Shown here: positions 1 through 6,463 of the stretch, piece by piece
Layout: each line of letters begins with the position of its first letter
How positions within the stretch are numbered: the stretch's first letter is position 1
DNA from: CAYTRP01 sp964625145
GTDB taxonomy: Bacteria > Sumerlaeota > Sumerlaeia > SLMS01 > JAHLLQ01
Direction: 5' to 3'
Length of the DNA: 9,193 nucleotides
Assembly (NCBI GenBank): GCA_964625145.1
Contig: CAZVAQ010000142.1
Span: 1 to 9,193, forward strand
The notes under the pieces: model-generated
Databases searched by the model: none
Seen by the model: only the letters and a program-made list of their open reading frames with translations
What the model was told of the DNA's origin: nothing
Made by a program: the position numbers and the translations under genes

Positions 1-664
1 GTACTTCTCTTTCGTGACCATGGTCATCGCGGTTCCGACGGGTGTGAAGATCTGGTCATGGCTGGCCACGATCTGGGGCGGCACGATTCGATTCACCACC
101 CCGATGATGTTCGCGCTGGGTTTCATCAGCATGTTCGTCATCGGCGGCATCAGCGGTGTCTACCTGGCGAACGTGCCCTTCGACATCCAGGTCCACGACA
201 GCTACTTCGTGGTGGCGCACTTCCACTACGTGCTGGTCGGCGGCTCGATGTTCACGATCTTCGCGGGTACATATTTCTACTTCCCGAAGATGTCCGGCCG
301 GTTCCTGGATGAGAAGCTGGGGCACCTGACGTTCTGGCTGTTCCTGATCGGCTTCAACACGACCTTCCTGCCGATGCACCTGATCGGCCTGCAGGGCATG
401 GCGCGCCGCATTTGGCAGTATCGCGAGGAATTCGCCATGGCCAACCACATCCAATCCACCGGGTACCTGTTCATGGCTGCGGCCGGTGCGGTGTTCATCT
501 TCTCGATCATCAAGGCGCTGATGCAGCCGCGCACCTGCAGCGCCGACGCTTGGGGCATCAACCACGTCCAGAACTCGCTGGTCTGGGCGATTCCAAGTCC
601 TCCGCCCGCCTACAACTTCGACCGGATCCCCGTCCTGAAGGCTGATTCACACAGTCATGGCTGA
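1..664 (+). CDS. ctaD: Cytochrome c oxidase subunit I, C-terminal part (5' end outside window)
   Basis: Catalytic subunit of an aa3-type haem-copper oxidase in the inner membrane, which reduces O2 to water and pumps protons. Only the last 220 residues are present, read from base 2. Visible landmarks, numbered within the fragment, are the K-channel segment TMVIAVPTGVK (T13, K16), the Mg-site pair H65-D66 in VHDSYF, and the haem ligands H73 (haem a3) and H75 (haem a) in VAHFHYVL. The Arg pair R135-R136, which contacts haem propionates in the family, lies 62 residues beyond the haem a3 ligand, as in the Paracoccus enzyme. At least four hydrophobic segments are visible. The usual GMPRR reads GMARR here. 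The CuB ligands and D-channel lie upstream and cannot be judged. The stop overlaps the ctaA start in ATGGCTGA, which suggests coupled translation. Family assignment is secure. Confidence 0.97.
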   Translation, partial: YFSFVTMVIAVPTGVKIWSWLATIWGGTIRFTTPMMFALGFISMFVIGGISGVYLANVPFDIQVHDSYFVVAHFHYVLVGGSMFTIFAGTYFYFPKMSGRFLDEKLGHLTFWLFLIGFNTTFLPMHLIGLQGMARRIWQYREEFAMANHIQSTGYLFMAAAGAVFIFSIIKALMQPRTCSADAWGINHVQNSLVWAIPSPPPAYNFDRIPVLKADSHSHG

Positions 665-1877
665 CCCCGAAGCATCCGCAGTTTCCCGCAAGACCGATAT
701 CACCACGACGGCCCCCTCCTCCGCCGAGGCTGGGGGCGTCGGTTCAGAATGGTCCCGCCCCGTTTCGACAGTGGAACGGCGCATGGCCATCTTCCTGTCA
801 TGTCTCTTGGTCTGGATCTTCGCCCTCGTTCTCGCCGGCGCAACGGTGCGCCTAACCGGATCGGGCATGTCCATCCCCGACTGGCCGTTGATCCAGTACG
901 GCGAGAGCGAGCGCAGCATCCTGCCGCCGTTCTCCGAGTCCGCCTGGCAAACTGTGTATGACACCTACCACCGCGAGTACATCCACAAGGTCACGCCCGG
1001 CCTGAACAAGACGATGGAGAAGTTCAAGCAGGAGTTCTGGACCGAGTACACCCACCGCGCCATCGCGAAGCTCTATGGTTTCCCGCTGATTGCGATGATC
1101 CTCATCACGGCACTGGTTCCCGTTATTCGTCGGCGAATCGGATGGCTCATGCTTGCATCCGTGATTGTACTCGTGTCCCAGATCGTCCTCGGCGGTTTTG
1201 TGGTTCTCACCCACACGCCGGTCCTGAAGGTCGCGACACATCTGGTCACCGCCTTCACCTATACGGCGCTCATCCTGTGGATGATCCTCAAGTTGCTTCG
1301 CCCGGTGAACGCGAGCGCGATCATCGCGCGGCCCCGCTTCTCTGTATGGGCATGGGGCGTGGCGATGCTATGCCTGCTCCAGATCTTCACGGGCGGCTTC
1401 ATGGCAAAGAGTGGCGCGGGGTTGCACTACAACACATGGCCGCGTTTGGGCGAGACGTTCATCCCACCCGCGGATGCCATGTGGAGCCATGCCTACAATC
1501 CCGCCGTGTTGAACTTCGTGGAAAACATCGTCCTGATTCAGTTCATCCACCGCTGGCTGGCGTTCATGGTGCTTGCCGGGATTGTGGGGGTCGTGGCGGT
1601 GTTCGTGCGCCAGCCTTTGACGCAACCGGGGCGCTGGGCGCTGCGGGGAGTGCTGGCAGTGGTGACGCTGCAGATCATCCTTGGAATCCTGACATTGCTC
1701 AATGGCGTGCCCTATTGGCTGGCCATCACCCATCATGGTACCGGACTGGTCTTGTTCCTGATGCTCATCGTGCTCGCCTTCGAGGCGCGTTACAACCCGG
1801 CGTTGGCGATGTCGCGCGCCGAAGCAGCCCGTCGAAGGGAGATCGGCCTTGGCGTCGAAACTGCCCGCGTTTCTTAA
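657..1877 (+). CDS. ctaA: Haem A synthase (CtaA/COX15 family)
   Basis: Integral membrane enzyme that oxidises the C8 methyl of haem O to a formyl group, giving haem A for cytochrome oxidase. It is 406 residues long, in the size range of the COX15-like class, with a cytoplasmic N-terminal tail of about 40 residues before the first membrane span (about 44-64) and roughly eight spans in all. The four family His ligands are visible as two pairs: H133 (EYTHR) and H195 (VATHL) in the first half, and H298 (FIHRW) and H359 (ITHHG) in the second. The signature TGSGMSIPDWP follows span 1, and an EFW-TEYTHR stretch precedes span 2. There is no extracellular Cys pair of the kind seen in Bacillus CtaA; the only Cys residues sit in hydrophobic spans. 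The ATG overlaps the ctaD stop by 8 bp and has no strong SD, so coupling to ctaD is likely. The 3' end overlaps ctaB by 29 bp. Confidence 0.95.
   Translation: MADPEASAVSRKTDITTTAPSSAEAGGVGSEWSRPVSTVERRMAIFLSCLLVWIFALVLAGATVRLTGSGMSIPDWPLIQYGESERSILPPFSESAWQTVYDTYHREYIHKVTPGLNKTMEKFKQEFWTEYTHRAIAKLYGFPLIAMILITALVPVIRRRIGWLMLASVIVLVSQIVLGGFVVLTHTPVLKVATHLVTAFTYTALILWMILKLLRPVNASAIIARPRFSVWAWGVAMLCLLQIFTGGFMAKSGAGLHYNTWPRLGETFIPPADAMWSHAYNPAVLNFVENIVLIQFIHRWLAFMVLAGIVGVVAVFVRQPLTQPGRWALRGVLAVVTLQIILGILTLLNGVPYWLAITHHGTGLVLFLMLIVLAFEARYNPALAMSRAEAARRREIGLGVETARVS
1835..1842 (+). promoter_or_regulatory. Shine-Dalgarno setting the TTG start of ctaB
   Basis: AAGGGAGA lies 6 bases before a TTG codon at 1849, inside the 3' end of ctaA. 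The residues read from this TTG (ASKLPAFLKLTKPT) match the usual beginning of protohaem farnesyltransferases, where LKLTKP opens the first membrane span. This supports TTG as the true start. Confidence 0.75.
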
Positions 1878-2730
1878 GCTGACCAAGCCGACGATCAGCT
1901 TGCTCGTCATCATCACCGGTGCCACGGCGCTGGTGATGGAGGGGAGCTTGGTCGACCAACCGGTCCGCTTCATCCTCGTCCTGCTCGGATTGTTCATGGC
2001 GTCGGGTTCGGCCAATGCCATGAACCAATACTTTGAGCGCGACATCGACAAGCGCATGACCCGCACGGCTCGCAAGCGCCCGCTGGCCAATGGGACGCTC
2101 AAGCCCGGCGAGGCGCTGGTGTTCGCGGTCTCCATCGGGATTCTGGGCGTGGGATTGTTCGCCTACGCTTTCAACTTGCTGAGCGCGGCCTTGGCCGGGG
2201 CGACGATCCTGTTCTATGCCTTCTTCTACACGCTGTACCTGAAGCCGCGCACGTCGTGGAATATCGTCATCGGCGGTGCAGCCGGCGCAATGGGGCCGGT
2301 GATTGCCTGGGCTGCGGCAACCGGATCGCTGGCGCTGACGCCGTGGCTGCTCTTCGCCGTGATCTTCTTCTGGACGCCGCCGCATTTCTGGGCGCTGGCC
2401 TACTGCCTGAAGGAAGACTACAAGGCCGTCAGCTATCCCATGATGCCGTTGGTGGCGGGGGATGACGAGACTCTGCGCCAGATGCTGTGGTACACCGTCG
2501 TGACCGTCGGCATCACGTTGGGGTTGATGTTTGTGGGGGTGGGTTTGCTGTATGTGCTGCTGGCCACGGGCCTTGGCGCGTTATTCCTCTACTATACGTG
2601 GCATCTGATGCGGACCCGCCAGACGCGCGATGCCTGGGGCCTGTTCGGTTATTCCATCGTTTATCTGCTCGTGCTGTTTGTCGCCCTGATGATCGACGCG
2701 CGGTGCCTTTCCCAGCCTTGGCTGACCTGA
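1849..2730 (+). CDS. ctaB: Protohaem IX farnesyltransferase (haem O synthase)
   Basis: UbiA-superfamily membrane prenyltransferase that joins farnesyl diphosphate to haem B to make haem O, the substrate of CtaA just upstream. It is 293 residues, normal for the family, and almost entirely membrane spans. The first Asp-rich motif is N59-Q-Y-F-E63-R-D-I-D67 followed by RTARKRPL. Its first acid is Glu, as in the COX10 pattern NQxFE, where enterobacterial CyoE has Asp. Later landmarks are YTLYLKPRTSWNIVIGG, FWTPPHFWALAYCLKEDY and YPMMPLVAGDDET. The loop usually written GA-x-PP reads GAMGP here. The start is TTG at 1849, supported by an SD and by alignment of LKLTKP to the family N-terminus. Its first 29 bases overlap ctaA. 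It is followed after 29 bp by cox11. Confidence 0.96.
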   Translation: MASKLPAFLKLTKPTISLLVIITGATALVMEGSLVDQPVRFILVLLGLFMASGSANAMNQYFERDIDKRMTRTARKRPLANGTLKPGEALVFAVSIGILGVGLFAYAFNLLSAALAGATILFYAFFYTLYLKPRTSWNIVIGGAAGAMGPVIAWAAATGSLALTPWLLFAVIFFWTPPHFWALAYCLKEDYKAVSYPMMPLVAGDDETLRQMLWYTVVTVGITLGLMFVGVGLLYVLLATGLGALFLYYTWHLMRTRQTRDAWGLFGYSIVYLLVLFVALMIDARCLSQPWLT

Positions 2731-2759
2731 TTGACCGGTATTTCCGAATGAGGTAAGTG

Positions 2760-3437
2760 ATGTCTGCATTCAACGCCCCCCATGCCCCGATGACGGATCC
2801 GGTGGAGGTCTCCCGCGTGGAGGCCGAGTGGGAGAAGGCCGACCGCCGGCAGGCCGCCGCGCGGAAGAAGAACATTCGGCTGGTGACGATCCTGTTCGTC
2901 ATCGGCTTTGGCATGCTGGGCTTTGCCTATGCGAATGTGCCGCTGTATAACATGCTGTGCGCGAAACTGGGGATCGGACTGAACCCGAACAACGAGGCAC
3001 TGCTCGTCACGGAGCCTTCCGACCGGGTCGTGGAGTTCATCTTCAGCGGCCAGATCACCGGCGACCTGCCGGTGACCATCACCCCCAGCAAGCGCATCAT
3101 CCGGGCGCGGTTGGGCGAGCCGGTCGTCAACGATTTCCATGTGGTCAACATGGCCAGCCGCAAGGTCTACTTCCGCCCCATCCACACGATCAATCCGGCG
3201 GCGGTGGCCGACGACAAGATCCGGTTGGCCGAGTGTTTCTGCTTCGACGACCAGATGCTCCACGAGCGCCAGAGCGTCTCCTACCCGCTAGTCTTCGTGG
3301 CCTCGACTGACATCCCGGACGACGTCCGCACGGTCCGGATGCACTACACGCTGATGCCCATCACGGCGGACCGCTATGATCCGACCCGGACAAACCCGAA
3401 GCACGAGAACCTGGTGCCGGTGGAGGAGGGATCATGA
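2760..3437 (+). CDS. ctaG: Cytochrome c oxidase assembly protein Cox11/CtaG (CuB copper chaperone)
   Basis: Membrane-anchored periplasmic copper chaperone that helps form the CuB centre of subunit I. It is 225 residues. A charged cytoplasmic N-terminus (1-40) is followed by one span (about 41-58), then NVPLYNMLC with C67, then a periplasmic immunoglobulin-like domain. The copper-binding CFCF motif is present with C159 and C161, followed by FDDQ; C67 is the third Cys conserved in the family. The domain ends with DIPDDVRTVRMHYTL, also typical. I chose ATG at 2760 over the adjoining GTG at 2757 because the GAGG at 2750-2753 gives better spacing to the ATG. This is the Cox11 type, not the unrelated Bacillus protein also called CtaG. 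Its last four bases form an ATGA overlap with the next small gene. Confidence 0.95.
   Translation: MSAFNAPHAPMTDPVEVSRVEAEWEKADRRQAAARKKNIRLVTILFVIGFGMLGFAYANVPLYNMLCAKLGIGLNPNNEALLVTEPSDRVVEFIFSGQITGDLPVTITPSKRIIRARLGEPVVNDFHVVNMASRKVYFRPIHTINPAAVADDKIRLAECFCFDDQMLHERQSVSYPLVFVASTDIPDDVRTVRMHYTLMPITADRYDPTRTNPKHENLVPVEEGS
3422..3430 (+). promoter_or_regulatory. Strong Shine-Dalgarno for the 61-residue ORF
   Basis: GGAGGAGGG, a near-ideal ribosome binding site, lies at the very end of cox11, with its 3' end 3 bases before the ATG at 3434. It is the best SD in the oxidase cluster and is a main reason to believe the small ORF is translated. Confidence 0.75.
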
Positions 3438-3619
3438 AGCCCATGGAGGAATTCCTTGATCCCACCGAAGACGTTGCCCGGGATGCGCGAATCCGCCGCC
3501 GCAACGTGGCGCTGCTGGTGGTCCTGCTTGCGTTGGTCCTGGGGCTGATGGTCAGCTCCTACCCGCTATTCAACAACTATTGGGATCCGCACCAATCAGA
3601 GACGGTGCGCTCGCACTGA
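3434..3619 (+). CDS. Small single-span membrane protein in the cytochrome oxidase operon (unknown function)
   Basis: I do not recognise this 61-residue protein from its sequence. It has an acidic then basic N-terminus (1-23, ending RIRRRN), one membrane span (about 24-42, rich in Leu and Val) and a short tail of about 19 residues, SYPLFNNYWDPHQ and onward. The positive-inside rule puts the N-terminus in the cytoplasm. It starts in an ATGA overlap with the cox11 stop behind a very strong SD, and ctaE follows 31 bp later, so co-translation with oxidase assembly genes is nearly certain. Position and size recall the small CoxF-type proteins of alphaproteobacterial cox operons, but I see no convincing sequence match. 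The basic-N-span-YPLFN pattern faintly echoes the membrane anchor of Cox11 (KKN-span-NVPLYN). A role as an assembly factor or small structural subunit is inference. Confidence 0.8.
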   Translation: MKPMEEFLDPTEDVARDARIRRRNVALLVVLLALVLGLMVSSYPLFNNYWDPHQSETVRSH

Positions 3620-3650
3620 CACTTCACGACCCGAGGATGGACAGCCCCTC

Positions 3651-4598
3651 ATGACAGCCACGGATATCGCTCCGCGCGCCGCCAGTCACGACTCTCACTC
3701 TTCCGGGATGCACACGGTCCCGGCCGCCTATGGCCACGGCCACGATGCCGGGCATGATGCCGGCCACGAGGAGCATGTGGAGTTCCTGGAAGCCTTGAAT
3801 CCCCCCCCCAGCTACTGGCCTGCCTTGCTTGCCGTGTCGGTGGGCCTGCTTCCCGCCTCCGCCCTGCTCCAAATCTGGGGTGATGAGACGGTCGTCTTCT
3901 ATGGCCGGGTCCTGATGATCCTTGGGTTGATTGCCAGCATCATCCCGCTGATGGGTTGGTGCCACAGCGTGATCGTGGACAAGTGGGTCAGCCACTTTGG
4001 TCCCGTCGCCCAGGGGCGCGATCTCGTCCTGGGGACCAAGCTGTTCTTCCTGTCGGAAATCGCCATTTTCGGCTCCATCTTCGCCTACATGTTTGGATCG
4101 CAATTGCAGACCTTGTCGGCCCACGGAGTCTGGCCGCCGGAGACGTCTCCGCATCTGGGTCTGGCTGTTCCCGCCTTGGGGCTTTTCGTGCTGCTTACCA
4201 GCTCCGTGACCTGCGAGGTCGCCCACAAGATGCTGGCCGGCGGCAGCCGTGGCGGCTGCAAGACGTGGCTGCTGATCACCGTCCTGCTGGGTCTTGGCTT
4301 CCTTTTCATGCAGGGCTGGGAATGGGGCTGGCTCATCTACCACTATGGTTTCACCGTCACGACGGACATCTACGGAACGATCTTCTACGTGCTGACCGGC
4401 TTCCATGGCTTCCACGTCATCACCGGCTTGATCATGCTGCTGCTGGTGTATGGCCGTCTGGAGATGGGGCACTACAGCCCCTCGCGGCACTTCTCCATGC
4501 TCGCCGCTTCGTGGTACTGGCATCTGGTGGACGTGGTGTGGATTTTCGTGTTCGTGTTCATGTACTGCAACGCACTGAACATGTTCTTCGAGCACTGA
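3651..4598 (+). CDS. ctaE: Cytochrome c oxidase subunit III
   Basis: Third core subunit of the aa3 oxidase, a membrane protein that supports proton uptake and stability of subunit I. It is 315 residues, somewhat longer than most because of a hydrophilic N-terminal extension of about 45 residues. That extension is His-rich, with eight His between residues 13 and 42. Core motifs follow: GTKLFFLSEIAIFGSIFAYM with the conserved membrane Glu, LLTSSVTCEVAHK, QGWEWGW, FYVLTGFHGFHVITGL, and ASWYWHLVDVVWIFVFV near the end. About seven spans can be counted. The ATG at 3651 has a GAGGA at 3633-3637, farther upstream than ideal; the ATG at 3637 is out of frame. A C9 run at 3801-3809 encodes Pro-Pro-Pro just before the first span. 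This is the last gene of the operon, with a terminator about 50 bp downstream. Confidence 0.97.
   Translation: MTATDIAPRAASHDSHSSGMHTVPAAYGHGHDAGHDAGHEEHVEFLEALNPPPSYWPALLAVSVGLLPASALLQIWGDETVVFYGRVLMILGLIASIIPLMGWCHSVIVDKWVSHFGPVAQGRDLVLGTKLFFLSEIAIFGSIFAYMFGSQLQTLSAHGVWPPETSPHLGLAVPALGLFVLLTSSVTCEVAHKMLAGGSRGGCKTWLLITVLLGLGFLFMQGWEWGWLIYHYGFTVTTDIYGTIFYVLTGFHGFHVITGLIMLLLVYGRLEMGHYSPSRHFSMLAASWYWHLVDVVWIFVFVFMYCNALNMFFEH
3738..3770 (+). repeat. Imperfect 12-bp tandem repeat encoding Gly-His-Asp-Ala
   Basis: Three successive units read GGCCACGATGCC, GGGCATGATGCC and GGCCACGAG, giving GHDA-GHDA-GHE in frame within subunit III. Synonymous changes between units show it is not a recent exact duplication. 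It accounts for much of the His-rich N-terminal extension. Confidence 0.7.
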
Positions 4599-4611
4599 GG
4601 CCAAAGTTTGC

Positions 4612-4628
4612 CGGGGCCGGCAGCCCCG
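4612..4628 (+). other. Short GC hairpin after ctaE
   Basis: CGGGGC and GCCCCG form a 6-bp stem around the 5-base loop CGGCA, 14 bp after the ctaE stop. There is no T-run behind it, so it is not a terminator alone. It stands just before the real terminator and might protect the 3' end of the oxidase message. Confidence 0.4.
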
Positions 4629-4644
4629 TGCGACAGCTTGACCG

Positions 4645-4673
4645 ACGGGCGCCCCAGGGGGGTGCCCGTTTTT
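4645..4673 (+). terminator. Intrinsic terminator of the cytochrome oxidase operon
   Basis: ACGGGCGCCCC (4645-4655) pairs with GGGGTGCCCGT (4659-4669) around the 3-base loop AGG. This is an 11-bp GC-rich stem with one G-T pair, and it runs directly into a T5 tract at 4669-4673. It lies 46 bp after the ctaE stop and separates the oxidase operon from the S41 protease gene. Confidence 0.88.
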
Positions 4674-4834
4674 CATTCAGGGAGACTGCATAACGCCATT
4701 GACGAGAGGCTTGTGTGCGATGCCTGATACGGCTCCCGGCGCTTGAGCGGGTTGGAAAGGATTTCGCACTCTCCCTCCCCTCGATTGGGCGGACGGCCGG
4801 CAGGGCGACCGCAGGAAGAGACTCCGAAGAAGGC

Positions 4835-4838
4835 AGGA
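4835..4838 (+). promoter_or_regulatory. Shine-Dalgarno deciding the S41 protease start
   Basis: AGGA, within AAGGCAGGA, lies 8 bases before ATG 4847. The open frame runs upstream to a possible start at 4715, but the 44 residues there are Arg-rich and not protein-like. The peptide from 4847 begins directly with a basic stretch and a membrane anchor, so 4847 is preferred. Confidence 0.7.
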
Positions 4839-4846
4839 TCAACCCC

Positions 4847-6373
4847 ATGAAATTCCTCTGGAACCGAGCCCCTCGTTCCGACCGCTGGTTGTTCGCGCTT
4901 TCGATGCTGCTGTTGGCGGCCTCGGTCATTGCCATCGGCGCACGCGAGCGCAGCCTCCAAGCCTCCAGCAAGGAGGAGGAGTTCTACCGCTTTGTCGATG
5001 TGGCCGCAGAGGTCTACAGCGAGATCAGCAACAAGTACGTCGACGAGGTCGACTCCCGCCGGGTTCTGGAGGGGGCGCTGCAGGGCATGTTCCGCGCCCT
5101 GGACGAGCACAGCCAGTACATGAACCCCGACCTGCTCTCCTCGCTCGAGAAGGACACCAGCGGCGAGTTCAGCGGCATCGGCATTCATATCGCCCTGCGC
5201 CAGGGGATTCTGACCGTCATCGCCCCCATCATGGGTTCGCCCGCGGCACAGGCCGGCGTCCAGCCGTGGGACCGCATCATCGAGATCGACGGGGAATCCA
5301 CCCAAGGGATGACCACCCAGGACGCCGTCAAGCGCATCACCGGACCGGCGGGTACGGATGTCACCCTGAAGATTTGGCGTGAAGGCGAGAATGAGCCGCT
5401 GGATTTCACGCTCAAGCGCGCGAACGTGGAGATCGAAAGCATCCATCACCAGATGATGGCGGACAAGATCGGCTACGTCCGCATTTCGCGCTTCAGCGAG
5501 AACACCACCCGCGACATGCGCCGAGCCCTGTTGGAGTTGAAGAACGAGGGTATGGAAGGCCTGATCGTCGACCTGCGCTACAACTCCGGCGGCCTTCTTC
5601 GCGAGGCCATCGATGTCTCGAACCTGTTCATCGACAAGGGCGAGCTCATCGTTTCCACCAAGGGGCGCCTGCGTCAGCAGAACCGGGAGTACTATGGCGA
5701 GAACGACCCGATCGTGCACGACATTCCCCTGTTCGTCCTGGTGAATGATGCCAGCGCCTCGGCCAGCGAAATCGTCGCCGGCGCGATCCAGGACCACCAG
5801 GCGGGAGTCATCATCGGTCCGGCCGGCAAGAACACCTTTGGCAAGGGATCCGTCCAGACCATTGGCGAGTTGCTGCACAGCATGAACGACGACGAGAACG
5901 GCAATCCCATGACCAGCGCCATCCGCCTGACCACGGCGCGCTACTACACTCCGTCCGGCCGCTCGATTCACCAAATCGGTATCACGCCCGACATTGGCAT
6001 TCCGCTGCCGCAGGACCATGAAATCGAATTGGTTCGCCACGGCATGATCGGCGACCCCTTCACCGGCGAGGACTATCGTGTCCGCCGCGATGAGGAAGGC
6101 CAGGAAGTGGAGGAGGAATACAACTCCTCTCCCCGCATCCAGACTCCCGTGCCGAATGAAGAGCCCGAGGTGGAGGAGCAGGAGGATCGCCCCTTCTACC
6201 TCGTCGAGCGGCCCAAGTTGTTGGAGGAGGACGACTTCGTGGACATCCTGCTGGAGGAAGCCCTCAAGCAGATGAAGATCTACATGATCCTCGAGCGGGG
6301 AGCCAAGAGCGGCTCCGGCACCATTGCCCGCCGCAACGCCGCCACCGAGGCCAAGATCAGCCTGGCTGAATGA
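4847..6373 (+). CDS. S41 family carboxy-terminal processing protease (CtpA/Prc type)
   Basis: Predicted periplasmic serine protease, anchored or exported by one N-terminal hydrophobic segment (residues 14-31 after a basic start). It is 508 residues. A helical region with YRFVDVAAEVYSEISNKYVDEV and LDEHSQYM follows, then a PDZ domain (about 106-195, starting GEFSGIGI), then the S41 core (about 200-385). The catalytic Ser is S305 in SASASEI, the Lys is K333 in FGKGSVQ, with Q337 four residues on and D316 in the QDH position; I placed these by comparison with E. coli Prc (S430, K455). The stretch between Ser and Lys is three residues longer than in Prc, from an insertion near GPAGKN. The C-terminal 125 residues lie beyond the core and include a very acidic stretch (415-447). 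Relatives trim or degrade periplasmic proteins by their C-termini; the substrate here is unknown. It is a separate unit from the oxidase operon. Confidence 0.93.
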   Translation: MKFLWNRAPRSDRWLFALSMLLLAASVIAIGARERSLQASSKEEEFYRFVDVAAEVYSEISNKYVDEVDSRRVLEGALQGMFRALDEHSQYMNPDLLSSLEKDTSGEFSGIGIHIALRQGILTVIAPIMGSPAAQAGVQPWDRIIEIDGESTQGMTTQDAVKRITGPAGTDVTLKIWREGENEPLDFTLKRANVEIESIHHQMMADKIGYVRISRFSENTTRDMRRALLELKNEGMEGLIVDLRYNSGGLLREAIDVSNLFIDKGELIVSTKGRLRQQNREYYGENDPIVHDIPLFVLVNDASASASEIVAGAIQDHQAGVIIGPAGKNTFGKGSVQTIGELLHSMNDDENGNPMTSAIRLTTARYYTPSGRSIHQIGITPDIGIPLPQDHEIELVRHGMIGDPFTGEDYRVRRDEEGQEVEEEYNSSPRIQTPVPNEEPEVEEQEDRPFYLVERPKLLEEDDFVDILLEEALKQMKIYMILERGAKSGSGTIARRNAATEAKISLAE

Positions 6374-6395
6374 TAAGCGGCAGCCTCGCCAATTC

Positions 6396-6434
6396 AAATC
6401 CCCGCTCCGCGAACATTCGCCGAGCGGGGATTTT
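6396..6434. terminator. Bidirectional terminator between convergent genes
   Basis: AAATCCCCGCTC (6396-6407) pairs perfectly with GAGCGGGGATTT (6422-6433), a 12-bp stem. The 14-base interior can itself fold (GCGA with TCGC). On the plus strand the T-run is at 6431-6434, ending the S41 transcript. On the minus strand the left-arm AAA becomes UUU, ending the M55 peptidase transcript. The plus-strand gene stops 22 bp before it and the minus-strand gene stops 29 bp beyond it. Confidence 0.9.
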
Positions 6435-6463
6435 CATGCCCTGGGATCTGGAAGAAGCCGCCG

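Noticed and set aside
2757..2759. GTG as alternative start of cox11
   Set aside because: The adjacent ATG at 2760 has better SD spacing, and GTG would only add one Met.
3624..4676. 350-residue minus-strand open frame opposite ctaE
   Set aside because: Shadow frame rich in His, Gln, Asp and Gly, covering a clear subunit III gene and its terminator.
4699..4730. Possible promoter for the S41 gene: TTGACG at 4699 and TGATAC at 4725
   Set aside because: The spacer is 20 bases and the -10 match is poor; not strong enough to annotate, though a promoter must lie somewhere in 4674-4840.
4599..4846. Search for an RNA gene or riboswitch between ctaE and the S41 gene
   Set aside because: Only two simple hairpins near ctaE are visible; no tRNA cloverleaf or recognisable riboswitch core was found.
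4673..6397. 574-residue minus-strand open frame opposite the S41 protease
   Set aside because: Shadow of GC-rich codon use; it also runs through a terminator and has no recognisable domain, whereas the plus strand has full S41 motifs.
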